Below, one piece after another: positions 33,129 through 41,735 of a stretch of DNA of 52,761 bases (positions are counted from its first letter, which is position 1; the number at the start of each line of letters is the position of its first letter). This stretch comes from an uncultured Duodenibacillus sp. (GTDB lineage Bacteria > Pseudomonadota > Gammaproteobacteria > Burkholderiales > Burkholderiaceae_F). Under the pieces are notes generated by a model, which was not told the origin of the DNA, did no database searches, and worked only from the letters and a program-made list of their open reading frames with translations. The stretch covers positions 1 to 52,761 of the forward strand of contig CALXQK010000017.1 of the NCBI GenBank assembly GCA_944390745.1. The letters are read 5' to 3'. The position numbers were made by a program, and so were the translations under genes.

Positions 33129-34304
33129 TCAAGCGCCGACAAATTCGCGCAGTACGGCCGCAACGCGCTTGACGAGCTCGTCGGCGTCGCGGCGGGCGAT
33201 CGTCAGGCTCGGCATGATGCGAATCACGTTGCCTGCGGTCACCGAGAAGAGCACGCGGTGCTTCAGACCGATCTTGAGGCACTCGTGCGCCGGACGATCG
33301 AGCACGATGCCGATCATCAGGCCGCGGCCGCGCAGCTCCACAAATCCCGGCATGCCGGTCAGGGCCTTGCGGAATTCAGTTTGCAGATACTCTCCCATGC
33401 GCGCCGAGTTCTCCACAAGCCGCTCGTCCTCCATGATCGAGATCGTCGTCTTGGCCGCGCGCATGGCAAGCGGGTTGCCGCCGAAGGTCGAGCCGTGGTT
33501 GCCCGGCGTAAAGACTCCGTAGGTCTTTTCGTTGCAGACAAGCGCGCCGATCGGAACGCCCGAGCCGAGCGCCTTGGCAAGCGTCATCACATCGGGAAGG
33601 ATGCCCGAGTGCTGATAGGCAAACCACTTGCCCGTGCGGCCCATGCCGCACTGCACCTCGTCGAGGATCATGAGCCAGTCGTGCTTGTCGCAGAGCTCGC
33701 GGATGGCGCGCATCGTCTCATCGGGGATCATGCAGATGCCGCCCTCGCCCTGCACGGGCTCAAACATCACGGCGCAGATCCCGGGCATCGTCTCAGCAAG
33801 CTTTTCCATCGCCTTGATGTCGCCCGCGGGCACGCGCACGAAGTCGGGCGCATAGGGCCCGAAGTCGCGGCGCACGAGGCTGTTGGCGGTCGCCGAAAGC
33901 GTGGCGATCGAGCGGCCGTGGAAGGCGTGCTCAAAGACGATGATGCGCGGCACCGTGTAGCCCTTGAGGTGGCCGTACTTGCGCGCAAGCTTGATGGCGG
34001 CCTCATTGGCCTCAAGGCCCGAGTTGCAGAAGAAGCACCCGCGCATGCCGCTCTTTTCGCAGATCTTGGCGGCGACGTCCTCCTGCAGATCAATGCGGAA
34101 GTAGTTCGAGCAGTGGATCAGACGCTTGACCTGATCCTGGAGCGCGGAGACCAGCCGCGGATGGTTGTGCCCCACGCCGTTGACGGCGATGCCGGCAAAG
34201 CCGTCCAGATAGCGGTTGCCCTCGGTGTCAGTCAGCCACAGTCCCTCGCCGTGATCAAAGCAAACCGGCAGCGGAGAAAAAATCGGCAGTAGATGCGAGC
34301 TCAT
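33129..34304 (-). CDS. argD: Acetylornithine/class III aminotransferase
   Basis: The PLP enzyme converts N-acetylglutamate semialdehyde to N-acetylornithine in arginine synthesis and may also act on succinyl-diaminopimelate. The 391-residue protein shows the family run: TEGNRYLDGFAGIAVNGVGHNHP, FFCNSGLEANEAAIKLARKYG, FEHAFHGRS, MFEPVQGEGG, LMILDEVQCGMGRTG and TLAKALGSGVPIGA with the Schiff-base Lys. I chose ATG 34302-34304 over 34355, because it matches the family start. Other class III aminotransferases are possible, but ArgD fits best. Confidence 0.88.
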   Translation of the reverse strand: MSSHLLPIFSPLPVCFDHGEGLWLTDTEGNRYLDGFAGIAVNGVGHNHPRLVSALQDQVKRLIHCSNYFRIDLQEDVAAKICEKSGMRGCFFCNSGLEANEAAIKLARKYGHLKGYTVPRIIVFEHAFHGRSIATLSATANSLVRRDFGPYAPDFVRVPAGDIKAMEKLAETMPGICAVMFEPVQGEGGICMIPDETMRAIRELCDKHDWLMILDEVQCGMGRTGKWFAYQHSGILPDVMTLAKALGSGVPIGALVCNEKTYGVFTPGNHGSTFGGNPLAMRAAKTTISIMEDERLVENSARMGEYLQTEFRKALTGMPGFVELRGRGLMIGIVLDRPAHECLKIGLKHRVLFSVTAGNVIRIMPSLTIARRDADELVKRVAAVLREFVGA

Positions 34305-34515
34305 TTTGTCCGTGTCCCTCAAAAGCCCCGCCGGGCGGGGCGCCGCCTTCTCCATTGAAGGCAGTCTTTTCTAGAAAGAGCCGCGCGTCCTCGCGTTCGG
34401 AGTCGGCAGCGGTTCATCAACCGATGAAAGATTTTCCGCGGCGCGCGGACATCCTGCGCCGCAGCCCGTCAAGCTGCTCCGGCGCAGGAACCCGCCCCGG
34501 CCGGAGTTCGTTTAT

Positions 34516-34543
34516 TTTATACAAAGCGCGCCGCGGCGAAGTC
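34516..34543 (-). promoter_or_regulatory. Possible promoter upstream of argD
   Basis: On the minus strand TATAAA (34516-34521) is preceded 16 nt upstream by the weak GACTTC (34538-34543). The AT-rich box stands out in GC-rich DNA. It overlaps a CCGCGG-6-CCGCGG hairpin (34531-34548) that directly follows the panD stop. Confidence 0.3.
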
Positions 34544-34548
34544 CGCGG

Positions 34549-34938
34549 CTAAATTTCGGGCTCCGGGCCGTGAACCTCGCCCGAGTCCGTGCGAAAGACG
34601 GTGTTGTCCCCGCCCACGAGCACCACGCGCGGCTTCATGGCGCGGGCCTCCTCGGGCGTGACCGAGCAGTAGCTCATGATGATCACCCGATCGCCCACCG
34701 CAACCAGGCGCGCGGCCGCGCCGTTGAGGCAGATCACGCCGCTGCCCGCCTCGCCGCGGATCACGTACGTGGTGAGCCGGCTGCCGTTTTCAATGTCGAC
34801 GACGTCGACCTTTTCGTATTCGACGAGCCCCGCGGCCTTCATGAGCGCCTCGTCAATCGTGATCGAGCCGACGTAGTGCAGCTCGGCCTGCGTGACGTGC
34901 GCGCGGTGAATCTTGCTCTTGAGAACCTCGATTTGCAC
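34549..34938 (-). CDS. panD: Aspartate 1-decarboxylase
   Basis: PanD makes beta-alanine for pantothenate using a pyruvoyl group. The 129-residue proenzyme has the self-cleavage site between Gly24 and Ser25 (HYVGSITID). [23 protein letters not shown] and VIIMSYCSV follow. It starts with GTG at 34936-34938, with AGGAGG five bases upstream making the start firm. It follows panC by 17 nt. Confidence 0.95.
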   Translation of the reverse strand: MQIEVLKSKIHRAHVTQAELHYVGSITIDEALMKAAGLVEYEKVDVVDIENGSRLTTYVIRGEAGSGVICLNGAAARLVAVGDRVIIMSYCSVTPEEARAMKPRVVLVGGDNTVFRTDSGEVHGPEPEI

Positions 34939-34955
34939 CTTGACCTCCTGATATG

Positions 34956-35810
34956 TCAGCTCGCAGCGGGCGACGCAATGAAGTTGTCGATCAGGCGCGT
35001 CTTTCCGATGTAGACGGCCATGGCAAAGAGCACCTCGCCCTCAATGCGCGTCACCGGCGCGAGCGTGAGCGCATCAACGGCTTCGACGTAGTCGATGCGC
35101 GCAAGCGGCTCGGCCTCGATGACGCGGCGCATTCCGGCCACGATCGCCGAGGCGTCGCGCTCGCCCGCCTTGATGCGCTCCTGCGCGGCGGACAGCGCGC
35201 GCGAGAGCACGCAGGCGGCCGTGCGCTCCTGCGGCGAGAGGTACGTGTTGCGGCTTGACTTCGCAAGGCCGTCGGCCTCGCGCACGATGGGGCAGCCCAC
35301 CACCTCGAGATTCATGTTGAGGTCGCGCACCATGCGGCGCACGACGGCAAGCTGCTGTGCGTCCTTCTGTCCAAAGTAGGCCCGGTCAGGCGCAACGATG
35401 TTGAAGAGCTTGGTCACGACCGTACAGACGCCGCGAAAGTGCGTCGGGCGCGTTTTTCCGCACAGGCCCTCGGTGAGGCCCTCGACGTTCACCCAGGTGC
35501 AGGCGCCGGGCAGGTACATCTCCTCAACGGCCGGATAAAAGAGCGCGTGCGCGCCGAGCCCCTCGAGAAGCGCCTGGTCGTGCGCGGGATCGCGCGGATA
35601 GCTCTGCAGATCCTCGCCCGGGCCGAACTGCGTGGGGTTGACGAAAACCGACACGACCACGCGGTCGCACTCGGAGAGGGCGCGCCTGACGAGGCTTGCG
35701 TGCCCCTCGTGCAGGTACCCCATGGTCGGAACAAGGCCCACGGTGAGCCCCTGCCTGCGCCAGGCGGCAACGAGCTCGCGCACGCCGGCAACGGTCTTGA
35801 CAACTTGCAT
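34956..35810 (-). CDS. panC: Pantothenate synthetase
   Basis: PanC joins pantoate and beta-alanine with ATP. The 284-residue protein shows [17 protein letters not shown] (the HIGH-type motif), [31 protein letters not shown] and [13 protein letters not shown] chose ATG 35808-35810 with GAGGA upstream. The frame begins at a TTG 21 nt earlier, which is less likely. It sits between panB (139-nt gap) and panD (17 nt). Confidence 0.95.
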   Translation of the reverse strand: MQVVKTVAGVRELVAAWRRQGLTVGLVPTMGYLHEGHASLVRRALSECDRVVVSVFVNPTQFGPGEDLQSYPRDPAHDQALLEGLGAHALFYPAVEEMYLPGACTWVNVEGLTEGLCGKTRPTHFRGVCTVVTKLFNIVAPDRAYFGQKDAQQLAVVRRMVRDLNMNLEVVGCPIVREADGLAKSSRNTYLSPQERTAACVLSRALSAAQERIKAGERDASAIVAGMRRVIEAEPLARIDYVEAVDALTLAPVTRIEGEVLFAMAVYIGKTRLIDNFIASPAAS

Positions 35811-35949
35811 GACAATGAAATTCCTCAACAAATGATCCGGGCGCTGCGCCCGTGCGGGCGCCCGCTCGCAAAACAGGCGCGAAAGTATAGGCGCGTGCGC
35901 GGGGCACGGACAGAGGGCTGCTGTGCGCGCACGCGCCCTTTTATCAGCA

Positions 35950-36750
35950 TCAGGCGCCGGGCGTTTCGTCAGTTCCCGGAAAATCGCCGCTCTTGACCGC
36001 GGCGTCGTAGGCTCTGAAGGCGCTGCGCATCAGGTCGCCCGCCTCGGCAAAGCGCCGCACGAACTTCGGACGAAAGTCGGCAAACATTCCGAGCATGTCC
36101 TGATTGACAAGCACCTGTCCGTCGCAGGCTGCGCCTGCGCCGATGCCGATCGTGGGAATGCTCAGCCGCTCGGTGATGCGCGCGGCAACGCCGGCCGGGA
36201 TGCACTCAAGCACCACGGCAAAGGCGCCGGCGCACTCGACGGCAAGCGCGTCCTCAACAATGCGGTTGGCGCCCTGCACGCTTTTTCCCTGCATCTTGAA
36301 GCCGCCGTACTGGTGCACATGCTGCGGCATCATGCCGATGTGTCCCATGACGGGGATGCCGGCGGCGGTCAGACGACGGATCACCGGGGCAATTTCCGCG
36401 CCGCCCTCGAGCTTGACGGCCGCGCACCCCGTTTCCTTGAAGATGCGGCCGGCGTTGCGCAGCGCCTCCTCAACGCTCACCTGGTAGCTCATGAAGGGCA
36501 TGTCGACCACCACAAGCGCATCGCCCGCGCCGCGCACGACGGCCACCCCGTGGTGAATCATGTCCTCAACCGTCACGGCAATCGTGCTCGAATAGCCGAG
36601 CATGACCTGCCCGAGGCTGTCGCCCACAAGGATGGCATTGACTCCGGCATCGGAAACAAGCCGCGCGGTGGTGTAGTCATAGGCCGTGAGCATGGAAATC
36701 TTTTCGCCGCGCGTCTTCATGGCGGCAAACGTTGCAACGGTGTTCTTCAC
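35950..36750 (-). CDS. panB: 3-methyl-2-oxobutanoate hydroxymethyltransferase
   Basis: PanB adds a hydroxymethyl group from methylene-THF to ketoisovalerate, the first step of pantothenate synthesis. The 266-residue TIM-barrel protein shows the family motifs MLTAYDYTTARL, AILVGDSLGQVMLG, VVVDMPFMSYQ, AVKLEGG, HIGMMPQHVHQYGG and TIGIGAGAACDGQVLV. It starts with GTG at 36748-36750, with GGAGG nine bases upstream. It lies 50 nt after holB and may be read from the same transcript. Confidence 0.95.
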   Translation of the reverse strand: MKNTVATFAAMKTRGEKISMLTAYDYTTARLVSDAGVNAILVGDSLGQVMLGYSSTIAVTVEDMIHHGVAVVRGAGDALVVVDMPFMSYQVSVEEALRNAGRIFKETGCAAVKLEGGAEIAPVIRRLTAAGIPVMGHIGMMPQHVHQYGGFKMQGKSVQGANRIVEDALAVECAGAFAVVLECIPAGVAARITERLSIPTIGIGAGAACDGQVLVNQDMLGMFADFRPKFVRRFAEAGDLMRSAFRAYDAAVKSGDFPGTDETPGA

Positions 36751-36800
36751 GAAAAAAAACCTCCAGAAAACGAAACCGACCGGGAATCGGGACGGGGCCT

Positions 36801-37835
36801 CTAGCGGCGGGCAAGGCAGCGCGCATAGCTCAGCAGAATCGCCTCGATCACCACCCGGGCGTTGAGCGTATGCTCGGCTACGCGGCGCACGTCGCGCACG
36901 CTGTTGATCCAGCGAAAGAGTCCGGCCGGGGCGGCGTCGGCTGCAACCGCGCGAAGCGCCTCCTCATAGGCCGGAAAGTAGCGTACCGGGCCGCCCGCGG
37001 CGGCGCTTGCCAGATCCCACGCCCAGCGTGAGAGCACGAGCGCGGCCGCGGCAATCGTCATGTCCTTGTCGACGGCCCCCACGGCCGCGCCGGGGTCGGC
37101 CGCCGCACCGGCGGCAAGATAGTCCAGAAGGCGCCTGCGGGAGGCCTCGCTCATGGCGTAGCGCGGATCCTCGTGCAGAGCCGGCAGCGGCATGCCGGCC
37201 GAGGCCGTGAGCCTCTCCCCGGGGTTCTCGACGCCCTGCTCGCGCAGCCAGGCCTCGGCCTGCGCCCGGGAGGGCGCCTGGGCGCGCACGAGCCGGCAGC
37301 GCGAGCGAATGGTCGCAAGCACCGAGTCAAGATCATCGGCCGCCAGGATGAAGACGGTGTTTTCGGGCGGCTCCTCAAGGCTTTTCAAAAGCGAGGCGGC
37401 GGCCTCGGCGCGCAGCTTGTCGGCCGGGTACACCACCACCGCCCGCACGCCGCCCTCGTGACTCATGAGTCCGAGAAATTCCGAGAGCTCGCGCGTCTGC
37501 CCGATGAGAATTTCGCGTGAGAGATTCTTTTTCTCATCGACGCCCTCGGGCATCGCAAAGTCCAGGCCATGGGCGGCGCACTCAAATTCGCTCACCACAA
37601 GACGCAGATCCGGGTGCGTGTTGGAGCGCACCATGCGGCAGCCCTTGCAGCGTCCGCACGCACGCCCGTCGGGCAGGGGATCGGTGCACATCAGGCTTGC
37701 GGCAAAGGCAAGCGCCGCCTCAAGGATGCCGATGCCGCGCGGGCCGTAGATGAGCACGCCGTTGGGCAGGCGGCCGCGCATGGCCAGAAGCGTCCCGAGA
37801 AGCTCCTGCTGCCAGGGATAGGTCTTCACATCCAT
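36801..37835 (-). CDS. holB: DNA polymerase III delta' subunit
   Basis: Delta' is the fixed stator of the clamp loader. The 344-residue AAA+ protein has [21 protein letters not shown] where active clamp-loader ATPases have GxxGxGK[ST]. The altered P-loop (no Lys) is normal for delta'. The zinc module [17 protein letters not shown] follows, and then [17 protein letters not shown] and the arginine-finger region [10 protein letters not shown]. Its ATG overlaps the tmk stop by 10 nt. Confidence 0.9.
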   Translation of the reverse strand: MDVKTYPWQQELLGTLLAMRGRLPNGVLIYGPRGIGILEAALAFAASLMCTDPLPDGRACGRCKGCRMVRSNTHPDLRLVVSEFECAAHGLDFAMPEGVDEKKNLSREILIGQTRELSEFLGLMSHEGGVRAVVVYPADKLRAEAAASLLKSLEEPPENTVFILAADDLDSVLATIRSRCRLVRAQAPSRAQAEAWLREQGVENPGERLTASAGMPLPALHEDPRYAMSEASRRRLLDYLAAGAAADPGAAVGAVDKDMTIAAAALVLSRWAWDLASAAAGGPVRYFPAYEEALRAVAADAAPAGLFRWINSVRDVRRVAEHTLNARVVIEAILLSYARCLARR

Positions 37836-38437
37836 GAGGCCGCCTCCGTGAGCAGCGCCTCGGTGATGCGCTGCGGCTCGCGCGCCGCGTCGACAATGAA
37901 AAAGCGTCCGGGGGCGCGCTGCGCGCGCGCAAGGTAGGCCTCGCGCACGCGGTTGAAGAAGTCGCGGCTTTCACGCTCAAAGCGATCGGCCGCGCGGGCA
38001 GCCGCAAGGCGGCGCGCCGCTGTCTCGGGCGCAAGGTCAAACAGCACGGTCCTGAAGGGCTGCAAAGTCCCCTGCACGAGCGCCTCGAGCTGCTCGACCT
38101 TGCGGGCATCGAACCCCTTGCCGCCCACCTGATAGGCGTAGGTGGCGTCGGTGAAGCGATCCGAAAGCACCCAGGCGCCGCGCGCGAGCGCCGGCGCAAT
38201 GACGCGCGCAATGTGCTCGGCCCGGGCGGCAAAGAAAAGAAGCGTCTCAGCCGTCACGTCCATGTCGTCGGCAAGCAGCAGCGCGCGGATCTTTTCGCCC
38301 AGCGGCGTGCCGCCAGGCTCGCGCGTGCGCACGACCTCAAGGCCCCGGGCGCGCAGCCAGGCCTCAAGCGCATCGATCTGCGTGGTCTTTCCGGCCCCGT
38401 CGATGCCTTCGAATGTGATGAATTTGCCCTGGTTCAT
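37826..38437 (-). CDS. tmk: Thymidylate kinase
   Basis: Tmk phosphorylates dTMP to dTDP. The 203-residue protein has the P-loop [12 protein letters not shown], the [16 protein letters not shown] segment, and [14 protein letters not shown] with the DRY/F-type motif. LFDLAPETA and the lid arginines ([10 protein letters not shown]) follow. It is the middle gene of a mltG-tmk-holB unit, an order common in Proteobacteria. Confidence 0.95.
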   Translation of the reverse strand: MNQGKFITFEGIDGAGKTTQIDALEAWLRARGLEVVRTREPGGTPLGEKIRALLLADDMDVTAETLLFFAARAEHIARVIAPALARGAWVLSDRFTDATYAYQVGGKGFDARKVEQLEALVQGTLQPFRTVLFDLAPETAARRLAAARAADRFERESRDFFNRVREAYLARAQRAPGRFFIVDAAREPQRITEALLTEAASWM

Positions 38438-38505
38438 GGTGTATCGGGTGCTGTGTTTCAGAATGCCCGGCTCAAAAACCCCGCGCGAGGGGGCCCGCGG
38501 CGGCG

Positions 38506-39579
38506 CTACTTCTGCGCCGCCGGCTGCGCGCGGCGCCGGGGGTTCTTCTGGTACTTGTAGACCGCACGGTTGTGGGCGGTCAGGTGGGTGGAGAACTCCG
38601 TCGTCCCGTCGCCCCGGGCCACGAAGTACAGATACTTCGTGCGGGCCGGATGCACGGCCGCGGCAATCGAGGCCTTCGAGGGCATGGCAATGGGCGTGGG
38701 CGGAAGACCCTTGTTGAGATACGTATTGTAGGGCCCGGGACGGCGCAGATCATTGCGTGTGAGGTTGCCGTCAAAGGCCTCGCCGAGACCGTAGATGATG
38801 GTGGGATCGGTCTGCAGCATCATGCCGCGCCTGAGGCGGTTGTGAAAGACCGAGCTCACGAGCAGCCGGTCCTGCGGACGCGAGGTTTCCTTTTCAATGA
38901 TGCTGGCAAGAATGAGCACCTCGTAGGGGCTCTTGAGCTCGGTCATCTCCGGGTCGCGCGTCTGCCAGGCGTCGTTGACAAACGTCATCTGGGTGCGGTA
39001 GAGCGTGCGGTAGACGTCCATGTCCGACGTCCCGGAGCGAAAGTTGTAGGTTTCCGGAGCAAACAGCCCCTCGAGGCTTGTCTCGGTCACGCCGAGCGCC
39101 TGCCTGAGTTCATCGTCGCTCATCTGCGCGGTGGTCACCACAAGGTCGGCGGCCGCCTCCACCGTGCGGCGCACCTGCCGCAGCGTCGCCCCGTCGGGGA
39201 TGCGCAGGTTGAAGGACTCGACCGCTCCAGAGGTGAAGCGGTCAACGATCTCTGCAAGCGTCATGCCCTGTCTGAAGCGATAGCGGCCGGCGTGAATGGC
39301 CGGGGCGTTTCCGTCAACGCGCAGCGCCGCAAAGAGCATGCCGTCGTCGAGCTCCATTCCCGCCTCCTGCGCCAGGCGCGCGATCACGCGCCCCGAGGCG
39401 CCCTCGGGAACCACGACGTCGACAACGGCCGCACCTCCGGCAAAGGACACGGGCCGGTGAAAGTACCACCAGCTTGAGACGCTCACGGCAGCGGCGCCGG
39501 CAATGAGCACGAGCGCGGCCGCAAGCCACCACTTGAACCTGAAGCAAAAGGCCTTGAAACTTTGAAAATCGAACTTCAC
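38506..39579 (-). CDS. mltG: Endolytic murein transglycosylase MltG
   Basis: MltG cuts nascent glycan strands in the inner membrane-periplasm interface. The 357-residue protein has an N-terminal membrane helix (about residues 16-35) and a LysM-like region. The YceG catalytic domain contains [44 protein letters not shown], with the catalytic Glu in IEKE, and [16 protein letters not shown]. It starts with GTG at 39577-39579, and the Shine-Dalgarno is weak, so the exact start is less certain. Confidence 0.92.
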   Translation of the reverse strand: MKFDFQSFKAFCFRFKWWLAAALVLIAGAAAVSVSSWWYFHRPVSFAGGAAVVDVVVPEGASGRVIARLAQEAGMELDDGMLFAALRVDGNAPAIHAGRYRFRQGMTLAEIVDRFTSGAVESFNLRIPDGATLRQVRRTVEAAADLVVTTAQMSDDELRQALGVTETSLEGLFAPETYNFRSGTSDMDVYRTLYRTQMTFVNDAWQTRDPEMTELKSPYEVLILASIIEKETSRPQDRLLVSSVFHNRLRRGMMLQTDPTIIYGLGEAFDGNLTRNDLRRPGPYNTYLNKGLPPTPIAMPSKASIAAAVHPARTKYLYFVARGDGTTEFSTHLTAHNRAVYKYQKNPRRRAQPAAQK

Positions 39580-39804
39580 GCTTCTAGAGAAAGGACAACA
39601 TCACGCAGGCCCGTGCGCGCCGACGGCGCGGGCCTGGGAACAAAAAAAAAATGAAGACTCAGCGGGAAATGCCGCCGCAGGACGGGCGCGCAGATCTGCG
39701 GCCCGGACCGGGAAACCGCGGCCGGACGACTTGGGCATAATAGCGGCAACCGCCTCGATCCCGAGGCCCGGCAAGGTTGTTTACACGGTTTTATTGACCT
39801 AAAA

Positions 39805-40713
39805 ATGCCAGTTAGCAATTCTACGACAGCCCCCGTCTGCGCCCTGCCCCAGACGCTTCTGATTCGCATATCGGGCGAAGACCGGGTGAAATTTCTCCAG
39901 GGTCAGCTCACCAACGACATCACCAGGCTCAAGCCCGCCGCGCTCATGACCGCGGGCTGGTGCACGCCCCAGGGGCGGCTTCTGATGACGCCGCGCCTGT
40001 TTGCTGAGGACGACGCCGTCGGCATGCTTATCGACGCCGTCAACGCCGAAAGGCTCATCAAGAGGCTGCGCATGTACGTGCTGCACAGCAAGGTCGCCAT
40101 CGAGGTCGACGACAGCCGAAGGGCCGTGGGCATTCTCGGCCCCGTTCCCGAAGCGCTCGAGGGCGTTCCCGTCTTTGCGCTTTCCGAGGGCCGCGAGGAG
40201 GTCCGCGCGCTTCTTGCCCTGCCGCAGGGCCGCGCCATTGCGATCGTGCCCGCCGACATGCCGGTTTCGGCCGATGACCGCGCCTTTCGCGCGGCCTCGG
40301 CCGCTGCGGGCGAGGTCTGGATCTCGGGCGCCGCAAGCGAGGCCTTCGTGCCGCAGGCGGTAAACCTTGAGCTGACCGGCGGCGTTAGCTTTACAAAGGG
40401 CTGCTACACGGGCCAGGAGGTCGTGAGCCGCGTCGAGCACATCGGCAGGGTCTCGCGCCGCGCGGCGCTTGCCGTTGGCGAAGCCCCCTGCGACCCCGCC
40501 CCCATGACCGAGGTGCTCGATGACCGGGGCAATCCTGCGGGCGTGGTCATCTGCGCGGGCGCCGCGGGCTCGAAGGCGGCCGCCCTCGTGCAGCTTTCCG
40601 CCGAGACTGCCCTGCAGGCGGGCAAGGCTCCCCTTTCGCTTTCAATTGCGGGCGTGCGCTTTGAGACCCGGCCCCTGCCCTACGGCTACGACCGCAGTGC
40701 GCAGGCGGCATAG
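39805..40713 (+). CDS. ygfZ: YgfZ-type folate-binding FeS repair/assembly protein
   Basis: YgfZ (IBA57-like) is a tetrahydrofolate-binding protein that supports FeS enzymes. The 302-residue product has ISGEDRVKFLQGQLTNDI near the start and the family signature KGCYTGQEVVSRVEHIGRV with its essential Cys, followed by the small C-terminal barrel. It is divergent from mltG, and the 225-nt gap holds no promoter I can place with confidence. Confidence 0.92.
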   Translation: MPVSNSTTAPVCALPQTLLIRISGEDRVKFLQGQLTNDITRLKPAALMTAGWCTPQGRLLMTPRLFAEDDAVGMLIDAVNAERLIKRLRMYVLHSKVAIEVDDSRRAVGILGPVPEALEGVPVFALSEGREEVRALLALPQGRAIAIVPADMPVSADDRAFRAASAAAGEVWISGAASEAFVPQAVNLELTGGVSFTKGCYTGQEVVSRVEHIGRVSRRAALAVGEAPCDPAPMTEVLDDRGNPAGVVICAGAAGSKAAALVQLSAETALQAGKAPLSLSIAGVRFETRPLPYGYDRSAQAA

Positions 40714-40782
40714 GCCCAGGCCTGCGGCTTAAGGCGGGCACGCCGAACAACGATCCGATCAAGACCAGTGAACAAGGAAAAT

Positions 40783-41619
40783 ATGTCGAGCGACAGCAAA
40801 ATCATCATCTACACGCCCGAGGAAATCGAGGCGATGCGGCACGTCTGCCGCCAGGCAAGCGAGCTTCTTGACTACATCACGCCCTTTGTCAAGGCGGGCG
40901 TGAGCACGCTTTATCTCGACGACCTGATGCTTGAGTACACCGAAAAGACGCTCGGGGCGAAGTCGGCGTGCCTCAACTACTGCCCGCCGGGCATGACGCC
41001 CTATCCGCGCGCCACGTGCATCTCGGTCAACAACGTCATCTGCCACGGCATTCCGAGCGAGAAGAAGATTCTTAAAAACGGCGACATCCTCAACATCGAC
41101 GTCACCATCGTCAAGGACGGCTTTTACGGCGACACCTCGCGCATGTTCATCGTGGGCAAGCCCACGATCGCCGGCCGGCGCCTCGTGGAGGCCACCTGGG
41201 GCTGCATGTGGGCGGGCATCGAGGCCGTGCGTCCGGGCGGAAAGTTCAACGACATCGGCATTGCCTGCCAGAAGTTCTGCGCCCCGCTCGGGCTTTCGAT
41301 CGTGCACGAGTACGGCGGCCACGGCATCGGCCGCGTCTTTCACGGCGAGCCGCACGTGAGCCACGTTCCCGTGACGACGCCGACGGCAGTCTTTGAGCCG
41401 GGCATGGTGTTTACGGTCGAGCCGATGGTCAATGCGGGACGGCGCCACATCATGGATCTCAATGACGGCTGGACGGTCGTCACCAAGGACCGCTCGCTGT
41501 CGGCGCAGTGGGAGCTGCAGATTGCAGTGACCGAAACGGGCTACGACGTGCTCACCGCCTCGGCGGGCATGCGCGAGCCCCCTGAATGGGTCAAGGGCTG
41601 GAAAAAGCCCGCCTTCTAG
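40783..41619 (+). CDS. map: Methionine aminopeptidase type I
   Basis: Map removes the start Met from nascent proteins, including HypC, whose Cys2 must be exposed. The 278-residue protein has the metal ligands in LNIDVTIVKDGFYGDTSRMF, GGHGIGRVFHGEPHV, FTVEPMVN and AQWELQIAVTETG. The N-terminal substrate His is in ICHGIPS. I chose ATG 40783 with AAGGA six bases upstream. The in-frame GTG at 40768 would put that Shine-Dalgarno inside the gene. Confidence 0.95.
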   Translation: MSSDSKIIIYTPEEIEAMRHVCRQASELLDYITPFVKAGVSTLYLDDLMLEYTEKTLGAKSACLNYCPPGMTPYPRATCISVNNVICHGIPSEKKILKNGDILNIDVTIVKDGFYGDTSRMFIVGKPTIAGRRLVEATWGCMWAGIEAVRPGGKFNDIGIACQKFCAPLGLSIVHEYGGHGIGRVFHGEPHVSHVPVTTPTAVFEPGMVFTVEPMVNAGRRHIMDLNDGWTVVTKDRSLSAQWELQIAVTETGYDVLTASAGMREPPEWVKGWKKPAF

Positions 41620-41692
41620 GCGCACTCCCCGAGGCCGCCCCTGCGCCCGGGGCGCCCCCTGGGGGCGCAGGCGCCCGCCGCTTCCGACGCAA

Positions 41693-41723
41693 GGCCGTCC
41701 GCGAGCAGGACGGCCCATTTTTC
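41693..41723 (+). terminator. Terminator between map and glnD
   Basis: GGCCGTCC (41693-41700) pairs with GGACGGCC (41708-41715) around a 7-nt loop and is followed by CATTTTTC. A GC-rich imperfect stem lies just upstream (41641-41670). glnD starts only 13 nt later, so it may need its own start or read-through. Confidence 0.65.
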
Positions 41724-41735
41724 TTCACACCGGCC